Source of the DNA: SG8-4 sp964562575
GTDB taxonomy: Bacteria; Planctomycetota; Phycisphaerae; Sedimentisphaerales; Anaerobacaceae
NCBI GenBank assembly: GCA_964562575.1
Contig: CAZLTY010000106.1
Span: 1 to 14,294, forward strand
DNA length: 14,294 bases
Direction of reading: 5' to 3'
How positions within the stretch are numbered: position 1 is the first letter of the stretch; each line of letters starts with the position of its first letter. A program made the translations under genes and the position numbers. Shown here in pieces: positions 1 to 6,852 of this stretch. The notes under the pieces were generated by a model. The model searched no databases, was not told the origin of the DNA, and saw only the letters and a program-made list of their open reading frames with translations.

Positions 1-323
1 AGTATTTCAAAAGGCAAATTGGACGTAGGACCTTCGGGCGTAATATGAACATGAAGGCATTCACCGTGGTTATCAGCTTCCTCAATAGCACGCATTAAGG
101 TTTGCTTGTCGCCGTTGAGAAGCGCAAAGAGTTTCTTGCCGATTTCCACAGACAGATTTTGCGATTCATTCCACCTAAAATCTCGGCAGTCCTTTTCCAG
201 CCGGTTGATATCTTCTACATCAACATGAGTCGTATCTTGACTACCGTCAGGCAATGTCCGAGTAAGAAGCAGTTCATTCGCACCCAGGTCGTGTTTGAAG
301 ACTGCTTGGTATACTATGACCAT
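1..323 (-). CDS. CHAT-domain (caspase-like) protein, N-terminal part, cut by the left window edge
   Basis: An uninterrupted frame of 107 codons starts at an ATG (321-323) behind a good ribosome binding site, AAGGAG, about six bases upstream. It runs off base 1. The N-terminus (MVIVYQAVF...) reads as a beta strand. It is followed by a conserved-looking stretch: an IGKKLFALL helix at about residues 61-69, a strand LHVHI at about 92-96, and NLPFEIL at 101-107. This order matches the N-terminal half of CHAT domains, where the last motif is usually LPWELL. The caspase-type His-Cys dyad would lie to the left of the window and cannot be checked. CHAT proteins are clan CD-like proteases, often in bacterial signalling or defence operons beside TPR, NACHT or gasdermin proteins. 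The codons look more AT-rich than those of the genes from 902 on. The CHAT call is motif recognition by eye. Confidence 0.68.
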   Translation of the reverse strand, partial: MVIVYQAVFKHDLGANELLLTRTLPDGSQDTTHVDVEDINRLEKDCRDFRWNESQNLSVEIGKKLFALLNGDKQTLMRAIEEADNHGECLHVHITPEGPTSNLPFEI

Positions 324-901
324 AATAGCTCCTTTTGGCCAGTGTTCCATGCCAGCGTCAAGTCAGACCAACGCAAAGTGAGAGAAAGCGGCCGCACACG
401 TATTCATAGCAGAACAGACCTCGGCTGTCAATAGTATCTGGCTTCTGGCACACCTTGACACCACATGCTTCTGGGCATAACATTCCCGCAGAGGTAAGAA
501 TGAAAACTGAACACCAAGAACAGCTAAGAAAGCAGCTTCTCCATTAGGATAGTAGGGATCAGTCGTCTTTCGCTGCACGCAGCAAGACGCTCTGCTCTGT
601 AATTGGATCGTCATGCACGGTTTGATCGAAAATCTACAAAACCGTAGGCGCGACTTTCGCGGTATGTCGTTGCGTGAGCGGGAATGAGACTTTCTTTGAA
701 CTGTTTTTGTTTTGGCTCTCTCAAAGAATCTGTGCGCCACATCCATGCTGTTTAGGTTCTGAATAGGGCGGGCATCCCGGCGCGCCGGGACTGCCCATGC
801 GGTTCATTATTCTCCAATCACAATTTCCTCTTTTCCAGCATGGGCAAACGAGTTGACCATCCCACCAACTTCGACTCCTTCATCAGCAATCGACAAACGC
901 G
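324..901. other. Gene-poor spacer between the CHAT gene and the lipoprotein gene
   Basis: No reading frame here looks like protein. The longest (minus strand, 363-746) gives a low-complexity, Cys/Arg/Ser-rich translation without a ribosome binding site. The CHAT promoter should lie in 324-400, but I see no convincing -10 box. Bases 807-900 on the minus strand read in one frame as a plausible protein tail (ending GKEEIVIGE, stop 807-809). It has no start of its own and may be a gene remnant. A strong hairpin at 770-796 is listed separately. Confidence 0.5.
770..796. repeat. GC-rich hairpin, possible terminator or REP-like palindrome
   Basis: It contains a perfect 14-base palindrome, CCCGGCGCGCCGGG (776-789). 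The stem extends with T-A and then GGGCA/TGCCC (770-774 with 792-796), with one bulged C at 791. It lies about 105 bases past the stop of the minus-strand lipoprotein gene, so it could end that transcript. There is no T-run on either side, which argues against a classical intrinsic terminator. Confidence 0.55.
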
Positions 902-1936
902 CTAGCGTCTGCGCGTTTTGGCCAGGCCTGTCTGCCATTCCTGACCTTTCTTGCCGGCATAGATCATGTAGTAGGTGTCGCCGATCTCGATGACCTGAGG
1001 CGTCAGCACGCCGTCGCAGTCCCACGCGTCGGGGTCGGTCGACGGCGTGAACACGGGATTGTGGGGATTCGGTTCGAAAGTGCTAAAGTCGCGGGTGCGG
1101 ACGTGCCCGATCCGCCAGATATTGCCGTCGTAGCCGCCGTACAGGATGTGGAAGTACTGCGGCCCCTTGAACAATTCCGTCTCGCGAACGGCTCGGCTGT
1201 CCCATGCCTGGCCGCTGCCTTTGAAAACGGGATTGGCCGGATTCTTTCTGACCGATGCCGGGTCGCTGGTCGGCGCGGTCGCATGACACATGGTCAGTCC
1301 GTCCTGATATGACCGCGTGGCCTTACCTGTGTAGACGATATGAATCGTATCGCCCGCCACAGCAACGGAAGGATGCGTCGAGCCGTCTCGCTCGTGGTCG
1401 GTATCGGCGGCAATCACAGGAGTCGACCGCACTCGCGTCCACTCGCCCATGTCACCGTCGCTGACAAGCAGGCCGGTCTGCTCCGGGCTCCCCCTTCCCT
1501 TGCCCCGATAGTACATATAGTATCTGTTGTCGGCGGGATTCAGAAAGGGGAAGGGATACTCGACGCCCTCATCGTCGAAACCCTTCTTCGAGGGTACGAC
1601 AATGGGATTGCGGGTATCCTGCGTGATATCGGTAAGGTCGCTCACCGGAGCGGTGGCATGCATCATCAGCCAGCGTTTGCCGTAGTCGCGTTTGCACCAG
1701 ATGTAATGCACTGTGTTGTCGACGACGATGGCGTGGGTCGCTGCGGCCCACAGCGGCGGATCGAGGGCAAGAATAGGGTTGCCCTTCTCGATCCTCTTGA
1801 AACTTGCGAACACCTCGAACTCGATGGGATCTTCCCCTTTTGGCCGCTCGCCGGGATCGGCCTGAAGCCGGCCAATAGCAGCCGAGGTCCCGCAAGCAAC
1901 AAGCGACAGAACGGCGCATACCAGGACAATTCTCAT
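902..1936 (-). CDS. Five-bladed beta-propeller lipoprotein, glycoside hydrolase-like (GH43/GH117/GH130-type fold)
   Basis: This is a 344-residue exported protein. The start at 1936 is supported by GGAG seven to eight bases upstream. Residues 1-15 are a lipoprotein signal with lipobox LVAC (Cys15), so the mature protein is probably membrane-anchored outside the cytoplasm. Five repeated blade signatures of the type 'hydrophobic strand - YxxYxG' occur at about residues 66-83, 125-146 (MYYRGKG), 187-206 (IVYTGKA), 251-270 (ILYGGYDG) and 310-330 (MIYAGKKG). Each is associated with an NP[IV] or TPV turn at about 53, 110, 172, 235 and 293. This is the architecture of five-bladed sugar-cleaving propellers. 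Acidic residues such as D121/D122, E252 and D308 could be catalytic, but I cannot assign the GH family or the substrate. It has its own spacer after the terminator at 2027-2047, so it is probably transcribed separately from the ferritin-like gene. Confidence 0.78.
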   Translation of the reverse strand: MRIVLVCAVLSLVACGTSAAIGRLQADPGERPKGEDPIEFEVFASFKRIEKGNPILALDPPLWAAATHAIVVDNTVHYIWCKRDYGKRWLMMHATAPVSDLTDITQDTRNPIVVPSKKGFDDEGVEYPFPFLNPADNRYYMYYRGKGRGSPEQTGLLVSDGDMGEWTRVRSTPVIAADTDHERDGSTHPSVAVAGDTIHIVYTGKATRSYQDGLTMCHATAPTSDPASVRKNPANPVFKGSGQAWDSRAVRETELFKGPQYFHILYGGYDGNIWRIGHVRTRDFSTFEPNPHNPVFTPSTDPDAWDCDGVLTPQVIEIGDTYYMIYAGKKGQEWQTGLAKTRRR

Positions 1937-2017
1937 TGATCTTTCTCCTTAACTGATTGGATCAACACGCATCATTTGCCCGAGATTCCACCCAACCCAA
2001 AACTAAGAACTCAGCAC

Positions 2018-2047
2018 TCAAAACTACAACGGCGGCTCCCGCCGTTG
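2018..2047 (-). terminator. Rho-independent terminator after the ferritin-like gene
   Basis: A 9-bp perfect stem CAACGGCGG/CCGCCGTTG (2027-2035 with 2039-2047) has a 3-base loop. It begins one base after the stop codon (2049-2051). On the minus strand it is followed by TAGTTTTGAG, a modest T-run. The adjoining bases 1995-2026 (variants of AACTCA / AAAACT) resemble a short degenerate repeat that I remember from planctomycete intergenic regions. That last point is memory only. Confidence 0.72.
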
Positions 2048-2048
2048 T

Positions 2049-2501
2049 TTACGCGAGCAACAGATCGTATTCGGTCTCGAAGCGGAGCTTGTGCTTGACC
2101 TCCTCGGCGGCCAGCGCCAGCAGCAGCTCCTGCGCTTGCACATCGCGGGCGTTTGCCACAAGGTTCACGTAGGTCCTGAACGATGCCTCTTCCTTCTCCA
2201 TCCCCAGCAGGAGCATATCTTTGTAATCCATGTCCAGTAAAGCGTTATCTTCGTCCACGATGTAATCGCTGTCGGGGCCGGCCTGGAACTCCTCCCGGGC
2301 CGGTATCACCCTGCCGGTCTTGATGATCTCCAGTTCCAGCCTGGCCTTGTGCCCCAGCTCCTCGGCGGCCAATTCCTCGAACACATCCCGCATCTTCGCG
2401 GTTTCTACACGCCGGGCAAGCGTCCGGTAGAAGTGATACGACTCGATTTCCTTTGAAATCGCGAACTCCAGAATCCCGTCATTGGGATCGACATTGCCCA
2501 T
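2049..2501 (-). CDS. Ferritin-like diiron protein, rubrerythrin family (COG1633 type)
   Basis: A 150-residue all-helical protein with two matching helix pairs. The first has IxxEIESYHFY (about 15-25) and AAEELGH (45-51). The second has GMEKEEASFRTY (100-111) and AAEEVKHK (131-138). The two ExxH motifs (E48/H51 and E134/H137) plus E20 and E104/E105 are what a rubrerythrin-like diiron site needs. There is no Cys, so no rubredoxin domain. The start at 2501 is chosen because the family begins just before the first Glu helix. A longer TTG-started form reaching 2612 would add 37 unrelated hydrophobic residues and overlap the sulfatase stop. The Shine-Dalgarno before 2501 is weak. The family usually handles peroxide or iron, or acts as a carboxylate-bridged oxidase. 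It lies 107 bases after the sulfatase and may be co-transcribed or driven from its own palindrome-marked promoter. Confidence 0.82.
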   Translation of the reverse strand: MGNVDPNDGILEFAISKEIESYHFYRTLARRVETAKMRDVFEELAAEELGHKARLELEIIKTGRVIPAREEFQAGPDSDYIVDEDNALLDMDYKDMLLLGMEKEEASFRTYVNLVANARDVQAQELLLALAAEEVKHKLRFETEYDLLLA

Positions 2502-2524
2502 AGCTGAGAAGCCTAATCCAAATA

Positions 2525-2539
2525 TACCCTTGAAGGGTA
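2525..2539. promoter_or_regulatory. Palindrome upstream of the ferritin-like gene, possible operator
   Basis: TACCCTT-G-AAGGGTA is a 15-base perfect inverted repeat, 23 bases upstream of the ferritin-like ATG. It abuts and overlaps a possible minus-strand -10 box TATATT (2521-2526). A palindrome over a -10 is a typical repressor site, but the -35 is poor and the site is short, so this is tentative. Confidence 0.3.
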
Positions 2540-2608
2540 GTAAATTCCCGCGAGTAAGATCATAAACTGCTATTGCAAAGCTACTTACCCACGCAAGAGC
2601 GAGAGATT

Positions 2609-4057
2609 TCAATCGGGAGCACCATACTTGCCGAATGCAAACTTCTTGTTCGCAGGCCGCGTTCTTGCTTCAAGCATGATCTGCTCAATCCTCGCGGCGA
2701 CCGCCGGGTGATCGGCCGCGACATTGGTGCTCTCTGAGATATCGTTCTCCAGGTCGTACAACTCCGCCGGCGCATCCGGGTTCTTGCGCACGTTCTGTTT
2801 GATGCCCTTCCACTTACCCATGCGGACGGCTAATTGCCCGCCGTAGCCGGTGAAATCCCAGAACAGATATTCGGGCCTCTTCTGCGTGCGGCGCCTGGAA
2901 AGAAGCGTTGGAACAAAACTCGTGCCGTCGGTCTCGTTGGGCAGCACGGAACCGGCGATTTCCGCAAGGGTGGCCAGGATATCGTAGTGTGCCGCGGCGT
3001 GATCGCTCTTGGAGCCGGGCCTGATTCTGCCGGGCCAGCGCACGACCATCGGCACGCGAATGCCGCCTTCGTAGAGCGAGCCCTTCAAACCCCGCAACGG
3101 CCCGACGCTGTCGAAGAACTCGTAATCGACTTGTCCTTTGAGGTAGGTCGTGCCGTTGTCGGAAGTGAAGAACACAACCGTATTGTCGTCCAAATCCAGC
3201 TCTTTGAGCAGTTTCATGACGCGCCCGACCTGCCGATCCATAAAGCTGATCATCGCAGCGTAGCAAGCTCTCGGCGTCGGATGCGGCAGATACGATTTGC
3301 CCTTGTAGGGCGTTTCGGGCCACTTGCCTTTGTACCGGTCGATATCTTCCTGCGGAGCCTGGAGGGCCAGGTGAGGAATGACCGTCGGGTAATAGGCGAA
3401 GAACGGTCTGTCCTTGTTCTCGCGGATGAATTTTAGCAGCTCGTCGGCTATCGCCTGCGGCCCGTACGTTTGGCCGGTCAGGCCACGGGTGTTGCCCTCG
3501 AGCGCAACTTTACCGGCGTCGCTAACTAGGTAGTTCGGGAACAGGTTGTGCGCATGGCGCTGGCAGTTATAGCCGAAGAAGCGATCGAAGCCCTGGTTGA
3601 GCGGATCGCCCGTCGAGCCGACTCCGCCCAGGCCCCATTTGCCGAATGCGCCTGTGGCGTAACCGCCCCTTTTGAGCACGCGGGCTATAGTCACCGTCTC
3701 GGCGGGCAGAGGCAACTGGCCCCGGAAACTCTCCCAGCCTCCCACTTCGGAATTATTGCGGATGTAGGCATGGCCGCCGTGCATGCCCGTCATCAGGTTG
3801 CAGCGCGCCGGGGCACAGACCACCGAACCGGTGTAATAGTCGGTAAATCGCATTCCCTCGGCCGCCAACTGATCGACGTTCGGCGTCTTGATCTTGCGCT
3901 GGCCGTAACAGCCGAGTTCCTTGTACCCCAGGTCGTCGGCCATGATGAAAATGATGTTGGGCTTCTTGTTTGACGGTTGGCCCACTCCCGCCGTCGACCG
4001 CAGGGCCAGTGTGGCCACTGCCGCCGGCAATGCCTTGAGAAAATTGCGTCTGTTCAT
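2609..4057 (-). CDS. Tat-exported sulfatase (S1 family, arylsulfatase type)
   Basis: A 482-residue type I sulfatase that hydrolyses a sulfate ester, probably on a polysaccharide or glycan fragment, outside the cytoplasm. The N-terminus MNRRNFLK followed by an Ala/Leu stretch is a twin-arginine leader. The metal-binding pair is D41/D42 in FIMADDLGY. The sulfatase signature CxPxR is at C81-R85 (CAPARCNLMTG), so C81 should be matured to formylglycine by a sulfatase-activating enzyme that is not in this window. Further active-site positions are K140 in GKWGLG, H229, D300/N301 in FFTSDNG and K325. The start at 4057 has AAAGG about eight bases upstream and a good promoter at 4107-4135. Length and motifs are complete. 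The subfamily and substrate cannot be read from the sequence by eye. It is the first gene of the minus-strand group and may be co-transcribed with the ferritin-like gene. Confidence 0.93.
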   Translation of the reverse strand: MNRRNFLKALPAAVATLALRSTAGVGQPSNKKPNIIFIMADDLGYKELGCYGQRKIKTPNVDQLAAEGMRFTDYYTGSVVCAPARCNLMTGMHGGHAYIRNNSEVGGWESFRGQLPLPAETVTIARVLKRGGYATGAFGKWGLGGVGSTGDPLNQGFDRFFGYNCQRHAHNLFPNYLVSDAGKVALEGNTRGLTGQTYGPQAIADELLKFIRENKDRPFFAYYPTVIPHLALQAPQEDIDRYKGKWPETPYKGKSYLPHPTPRACYAAMISFMDRQVGRVMKLLKELDLDDNTVVFFTSDNGTTYLKGQVDYEFFDSVGPLRGLKGSLYEGGIRVPMVVRWPGRIRPGSKSDHAAAHYDILATLAEIAGSVLPNETDGTSFVPTLLSRRRTQKRPEYLFWDFTGYGGQLAVRMGKWKGIKQNVRKNPDAPAELYDLENDISESTNVAADHPAVAARIEQIMLEARTRPANKKFAFGKYGAPD

Positions 4058-4106
4058 AGCGGATACCTTTTAGCAAATCCAGATCAACCTGTGTTCCAGC
4101 GGCTCT

Positions 4107-4135
4107 ATCATACAGCAATCGTCAGGCAAATACAA
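4107..4135 (-). promoter_or_regulatory. Sigma70-like promoter for the sulfatase
   Basis: On the minus strand TTGTAT (4130-4135) and TATGAT (4107-4112) are separated by exactly 17 bases. The start of transcription would be near 4100, giving a leader of about 43 bases before the sulfatase ATG. It matches the consensus by eye only. Confidence 0.45.
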
Positions 4136-4215
4136 AGAGAAGAATACAGATTGTGGCCGGCCATCGAGCACCGGTTGGGAAATCAATCCTTCAATCAGGA
4201 CTTGTCGGCCAGCCC

Positions 4216-4244
4216 GTGACAAATCGAATGGAACGTGGTAGGAT
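4216..4244 (+). promoter_or_regulatory. Sigma70-like promoter for the plus-strand gene group
   Basis: GTGACA (4216-4221) and TAGGAT (4239-4244) are separated by exactly 17 bases. Transcription would begin near 4251, inside the inverted repeat 4247-4268 and 60 bases ahead of the first gene at 4311. Confidence 0.42.
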
Positions 4245-4246
4245 AG

Positions 4247-4268
4247 AGCCTGTGGACACCGACAGGCT
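4247..4268. promoter_or_regulatory. Inverted repeat over the predicted start of transcription
   Basis: AGCCTGT (4247-4253) and ACAGGCT (4262-4268) form a perfect 7-bp inverted repeat with an 8-base centre. It lies across the +1 region of the promoter at 4216-4244. It could be an operator for a dimeric repressor or a 5' stem-loop. No regulator gene is in the window. Confidence 0.35.
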
Positions 4269-4310
4269 ATCTCACCAACCAGACAGCCCTTTATGTGATG
4301 GGACAAGATC

Positions 4311-4706
4311 ATGACGCATCCAACTACTCGCCGTTTGTTTCTCAAGCGCGCCGCGCTGGGTGGCACTGCCCTGGTTGTTGGGACGCGACGCACCCGGGCT
4401 GCGGCCGCGCTGCCGTATACGGCCAAGGAGATATCTGCCCGCCTCGGCATTTCAATGGCCGTATACCAGAAGGAGCGTCTCGGGGCACGTCATGTTGCAG
4501 CCGTTCGGGCGGCCGGGATCAGGCACATCGGGTTAACGATGCACCCCGATGGCATCATTGAATGGGGCGAGGTTTTCGCCGCGCTGAAGACCATCGACTA
4601 CCGGGGCATATTCCTTTTCGAAGACGGCCGAGGTGAAAATCCCGAGCAGTGGGTCCGTCTGGCCGGAGAGTTCCCCGGGAATTTTGTCGCAAGGTACGGC
4701 AGATAA
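4311..4706 (+). CDS. Tat-exported TIM-barrel sugar isomerase/epimerase-like protein with the middle missing
   Basis: This is a 131-residue protein, less than half of what the family needs. The N-terminus has a clear twin-arginine leader (TRRLFLKRAA, residues 6-15, then a hydrophobic stretch). Residues 40-75 (ISARLGISM ... AAGIRHIGL) look like the first strand-helix-strand of a xylose isomerase-like TIM barrel. Residues 77-131 (HPDGIIEWGEVFAALK then IDYRGIFLFE) look like its last repeat, in which family members typically have 'G-[IV]-[DI]-W...ALK...Y.G....E'. The two halves meet in frame near residues 75-80, with the central strands and metal ligands gone. It therefore looks like an in-frame internal deletion and is unlikely to be an active barrel. 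The reading frame is open and has codon use like its neighbours. It precedes the nucleoside hydrolase-like gene by 26 bases. An assembly collapse is an alternative explanation. Confidence 0.6.
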   Translation: MTHPTTRRLFLKRAALGGTALVVGTRRTRAAAALPYTAKEISARLGISMAVYQKERLGARHVAAVRAAGIRHIGLTMHPDGIIEWGEVFAALKTIDYRGIFLFEDGRGENPEQWVRLAGEFPGNFVARYGR

Positions 4707-4732
4707 TAGAATCCTAGTCAGAGGAAACCGCC

Positions 4733-5872
4733 GTGAAAAATCTAAATCGCAGGCAAGTCATGGGTATGACCGCTGCCGGTTTGGCGGCGAACATACTCGG
4801 CCCCGAACGCGCGGACGCCAGCGGATCAAAGAGAACTAGCAGGAAGATACCCGTGCTGCACGTCACAGATCTTTTCCGCCCTCACATGGACCCCGACGAC
4901 CACTGGGACCTGGCGTGCGTCTATGCCCTGGCCTACCGGGGCGATATCGATCTGGCGGGCATTGTGATCGATCACCCCCCCGGTGACAATGGGGGCCGCA
5001 ATCCCGACATCGCCGCCGTCGCGCAAATGAATTTCATTACCGCAGCCGCAGTGCCTGTCGCCGTGGGATCGAGCCTGCCCTTGAGATCACGCAGCGATAT
5101 CCAGACTTACGCCTCGCCGAGTGACCATAACGCAGTGAAGCTGATTCTGGACGTTCTGCGTCAATCCTCCCAACCTGTAGTCATCAACATATTGGGGCAG
5201 AGTCGGGACGTCGCAATAGCGGGCAAGAAAGCACCGGACCTTTTCGCGAGCAAATGCGCCGCGATCTATCTAAATGCCGGAACGGGCTCTCCTGATATGA
5301 ATTCGACATCGAAACTCGAATATAACGTGACACTGGACAGTTTCTCCTACGCCGCCATCTTCGATCTGCCCTGTTCGGTCTATTGGATGCCGTGCTTCGA
5401 GGATTTGGAGACCCGTCGCCGGCGCGACGTTAGAGAATACGGCACACATTACAGGTTTCGCCAGGGCGAGATACTGCCTCACCTGTCGGATATGGTCCAG
5501 AACTACTTCGCATACATGTTCGGCCGGTACACCGACCATGACTGGCTCAGGTTTCTCAAAGGGCAGAAGGACGAAGCGTTGCTGTCGAAATTCGCCCAAA
5601 TGGACAGGCACATGTGGTGCACGGGGGGTTTTCTCCACGCGGCAGGCCATGCGGTGTCTCGTGAGGGAAAGATCGTGCCTCTCGCGGAAAGGGATGACTC
5701 GTCCGTTTTCACTTTCGATGGAGTAAGAGTCACGTGCAGTGACAATGGCGTAACAAGATGGAATCGCAACGACACTTCAAAGAAACGTTTCATGTTCCAT
5801 GTCCGAGACACGGACAATTATCAATCGGCAATGACCAGGGCGATGAAGACGCTCCTGATGACTCTGCCGTAA
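4733..5872 (+). CDS. Nucleoside hydrolase-like (IUNH superfamily) protein with a Tat-like leader
   Basis: A 379-residue protein. It starts with GTG at 4733 behind GAGGAAA. The leader NRRQVMGMTAAGLAAN resembles a twin-arginine signal. The core resembles inosine-uridine nucleoside hydrolases. An N-terminal strand leads into an acidic loop HMDPDDHWDLA (51-61), in the place of the Ca-binding DxDxGxDD loop. A central INILGQSRDVAIA (151-163) resembles the 'GPLTNIA' region. EYNVTLDSFSYAAI (196-209) corresponds to 'E-x-N...D..AA'. The Asp loop differs from the classical motif, so the substrate could be something other than a ribonucleoside. The family cleaves N-glycosidic bonds by Ca-assisted water attack. 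It is the middle gene of a close plus-strand group; the next gene begins nine bases after its stop. The C-terminal 100 residues I do not recognise. Confidence 0.72.
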   Translation: MKNLNRRQVMGMTAAGLAANILGPERADASGSKRTSRKIPVLHVTDLFRPHMDPDDHWDLACVYALAYRGDIDLAGIVIDHPPGDNGGRNPDIAAVAQMNFITAAAVPVAVGSSLPLRSRSDIQTYASPSDHNAVKLILDVLRQSSQPVVINILGQSRDVAIAGKKAPDLFASKCAAIYLNAGTGSPDMNSTSKLEYNVTLDSFSYAAIFDLPCSVYWMPCFEDLETRRRRDVREYGTHYRFRQGEILPHLSDMVQNYFAYMFGRYTDHDWLRFLKGQKDEALLSKFAQMDRHMWCTGGFLHAAGHAVSREGKIVPLAERDDSSVFTFDGVRVTCSDNGVTRWNRNDTSKKRFMFHVRDTDNYQSAMTRAMKTLLMTLP

Positions 5873-5881
5873 TTGCGCTGA

Positions 5882-6784
5882 ATGCACATTGAATGGGAAA
5901 TCTCTCGGGATGGGCACAACTGGAGCAGCATACCGACAGAAAAAATTGAGGGCGAACGACTCAGGATCAGAGTTCACATGGAGTCGGATTCTCTCTATCT
6001 CGCCAGACTGGAGCCTTATCGGATCAGTGATTTGGAACAACTGCTGGAGGCGATCCGAGGTGACCCCCTCGTCAAGATCGAGAAAATAGGAAAGACTGCC
6101 GAAGGCAGGCCGCTGGAAATTGTCCGAGTGGGCCATGTGAATGCACCGCATCGGGTGTTCATACGCGCTCGAGCGCACGCCTGGGAGCCGGGCGGCAACT
6201 GGGTGATTCAGGGACTGATCAACCACGCGTTGCGGAACGATCGGAAATCCAGGCTATTGTTGGATACGCATTGTCTCTACATCTTGCCTATGGCCAATAA
6301 GGATCGGGTCGCCCGAGGCGGGACACGTTTCAACATGCGAGGGATGGACCTGAACCGAAAATGGGACAAACCTGCGGATCCCGACCTGGCGCCCGAAAAT
6401 GCCGTCCTTGAAGTGTGGTTGGACCAGATGACAAAACGCGGACTCAAACCCCATCTGGCGATCGACTTCCACAATGATGGGGGTGGGAATCTGCACATAG
6501 CCCGCCCCAGCGTCAACCTTCAATCATATCTGGCCAATATGGAGCGCTTTGAGCATTTGCTGCGTAAACACACGTGGTTCACCGAGGGCAGTACGGGCAG
6601 CAATTTCCGAAGCCCCGGCAGTATCGGAGGAGGATTGCTCGAACGTTTCGGCATCGATGCGGTTGTCTATGAGTTGAATGCAAATTGGATAGAGGGGCTG
6701 CAAAAGGTCCCGCTTGGCCGGGATTGGGAATTGCTGGGCCGTCAGTTGCACGATGTGTTTTACGAATACTTCGGCGCAGAATGA
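5882..6784 (+). CDS. M14-family zinc carboxypeptidase, apparently N-terminally truncated
   Basis: A 300-residue protein. The catalytic domain starts near residue 45. Zinc ligands are H99 and E102 (HAWE) and H197 (DFHND). The substrate-binding NR is N158/R159 in RGMDLNRKW, and the general base is E264 in VVYELN. All M14 key residues are therefore present. Family relatives that I remember from planctomycetes have a signal peptide and a full beta-sandwich before the catalytic domain. Here the protein opens in mid-sandwich (IEWEISRDGHNWSS) with no signal peptide, and a TGA lies immediately upstream in frame. Either the 5' part was lost or a shortened cytoplasmic form is made. The spacing of nine bases from the nucleoside hydrolase stop, with only weak Shine-Dalgarno material, suggests translational coupling. 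It would cleave C-terminal residues or peptide-like amides; substrate unknown. Confidence 0.83.
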   Translation: MHIEWEISRDGHNWSSIPTEKIEGERLRIRVHMESDSLYLARLEPYRISDLEQLLEAIRGDPLVKIEKIGKTAEGRPLEIVRVGHVNAPHRVFIRARAHAWEPGGNWVIQGLINHALRNDRKSRLLLDTHCLYILPMANKDRVARGGTRFNMRGMDLNRKWDKPADPDLAPENAVLEVWLDQMTKRGLKPHLAIDFHNDGGGNLHIARPSVNLQSYLANMERFEHLLRKHTWFTEGSTGSNFRSPGSIGGGLLERFGIDAVVYELNANWIEGLQKVPLGRDWELLGRQLHDVFYEYFGAE

Positions 6785-6852
6785 ATTTGGAGGGCCGACC
6801 ACTCTTCCGGCAGAAACATCCGAGGCCTGTGGTGCGAAGAATCGAACCCTAA

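Noticed and set aside
102..434. A 110-codon plus-strand frame at the left end
   Set aside because: The minus strand here holds the CHAT start with a good ribosome binding site; this frame lies opposite to it.
363..746. A 127-codon minus-strand frame in the left spacer
   Set aside because: Cys/Arg/Ser-rich translation, no ribosome binding site, no recognisable domain.
2502..2612. A longer ferritin-like protein starting with TTG at 2612
   Set aside because: The extra 37 residues are hydrophobic, unlike the family, and would overlap the sulfatase stop; the family start fits the ATG at 2501.
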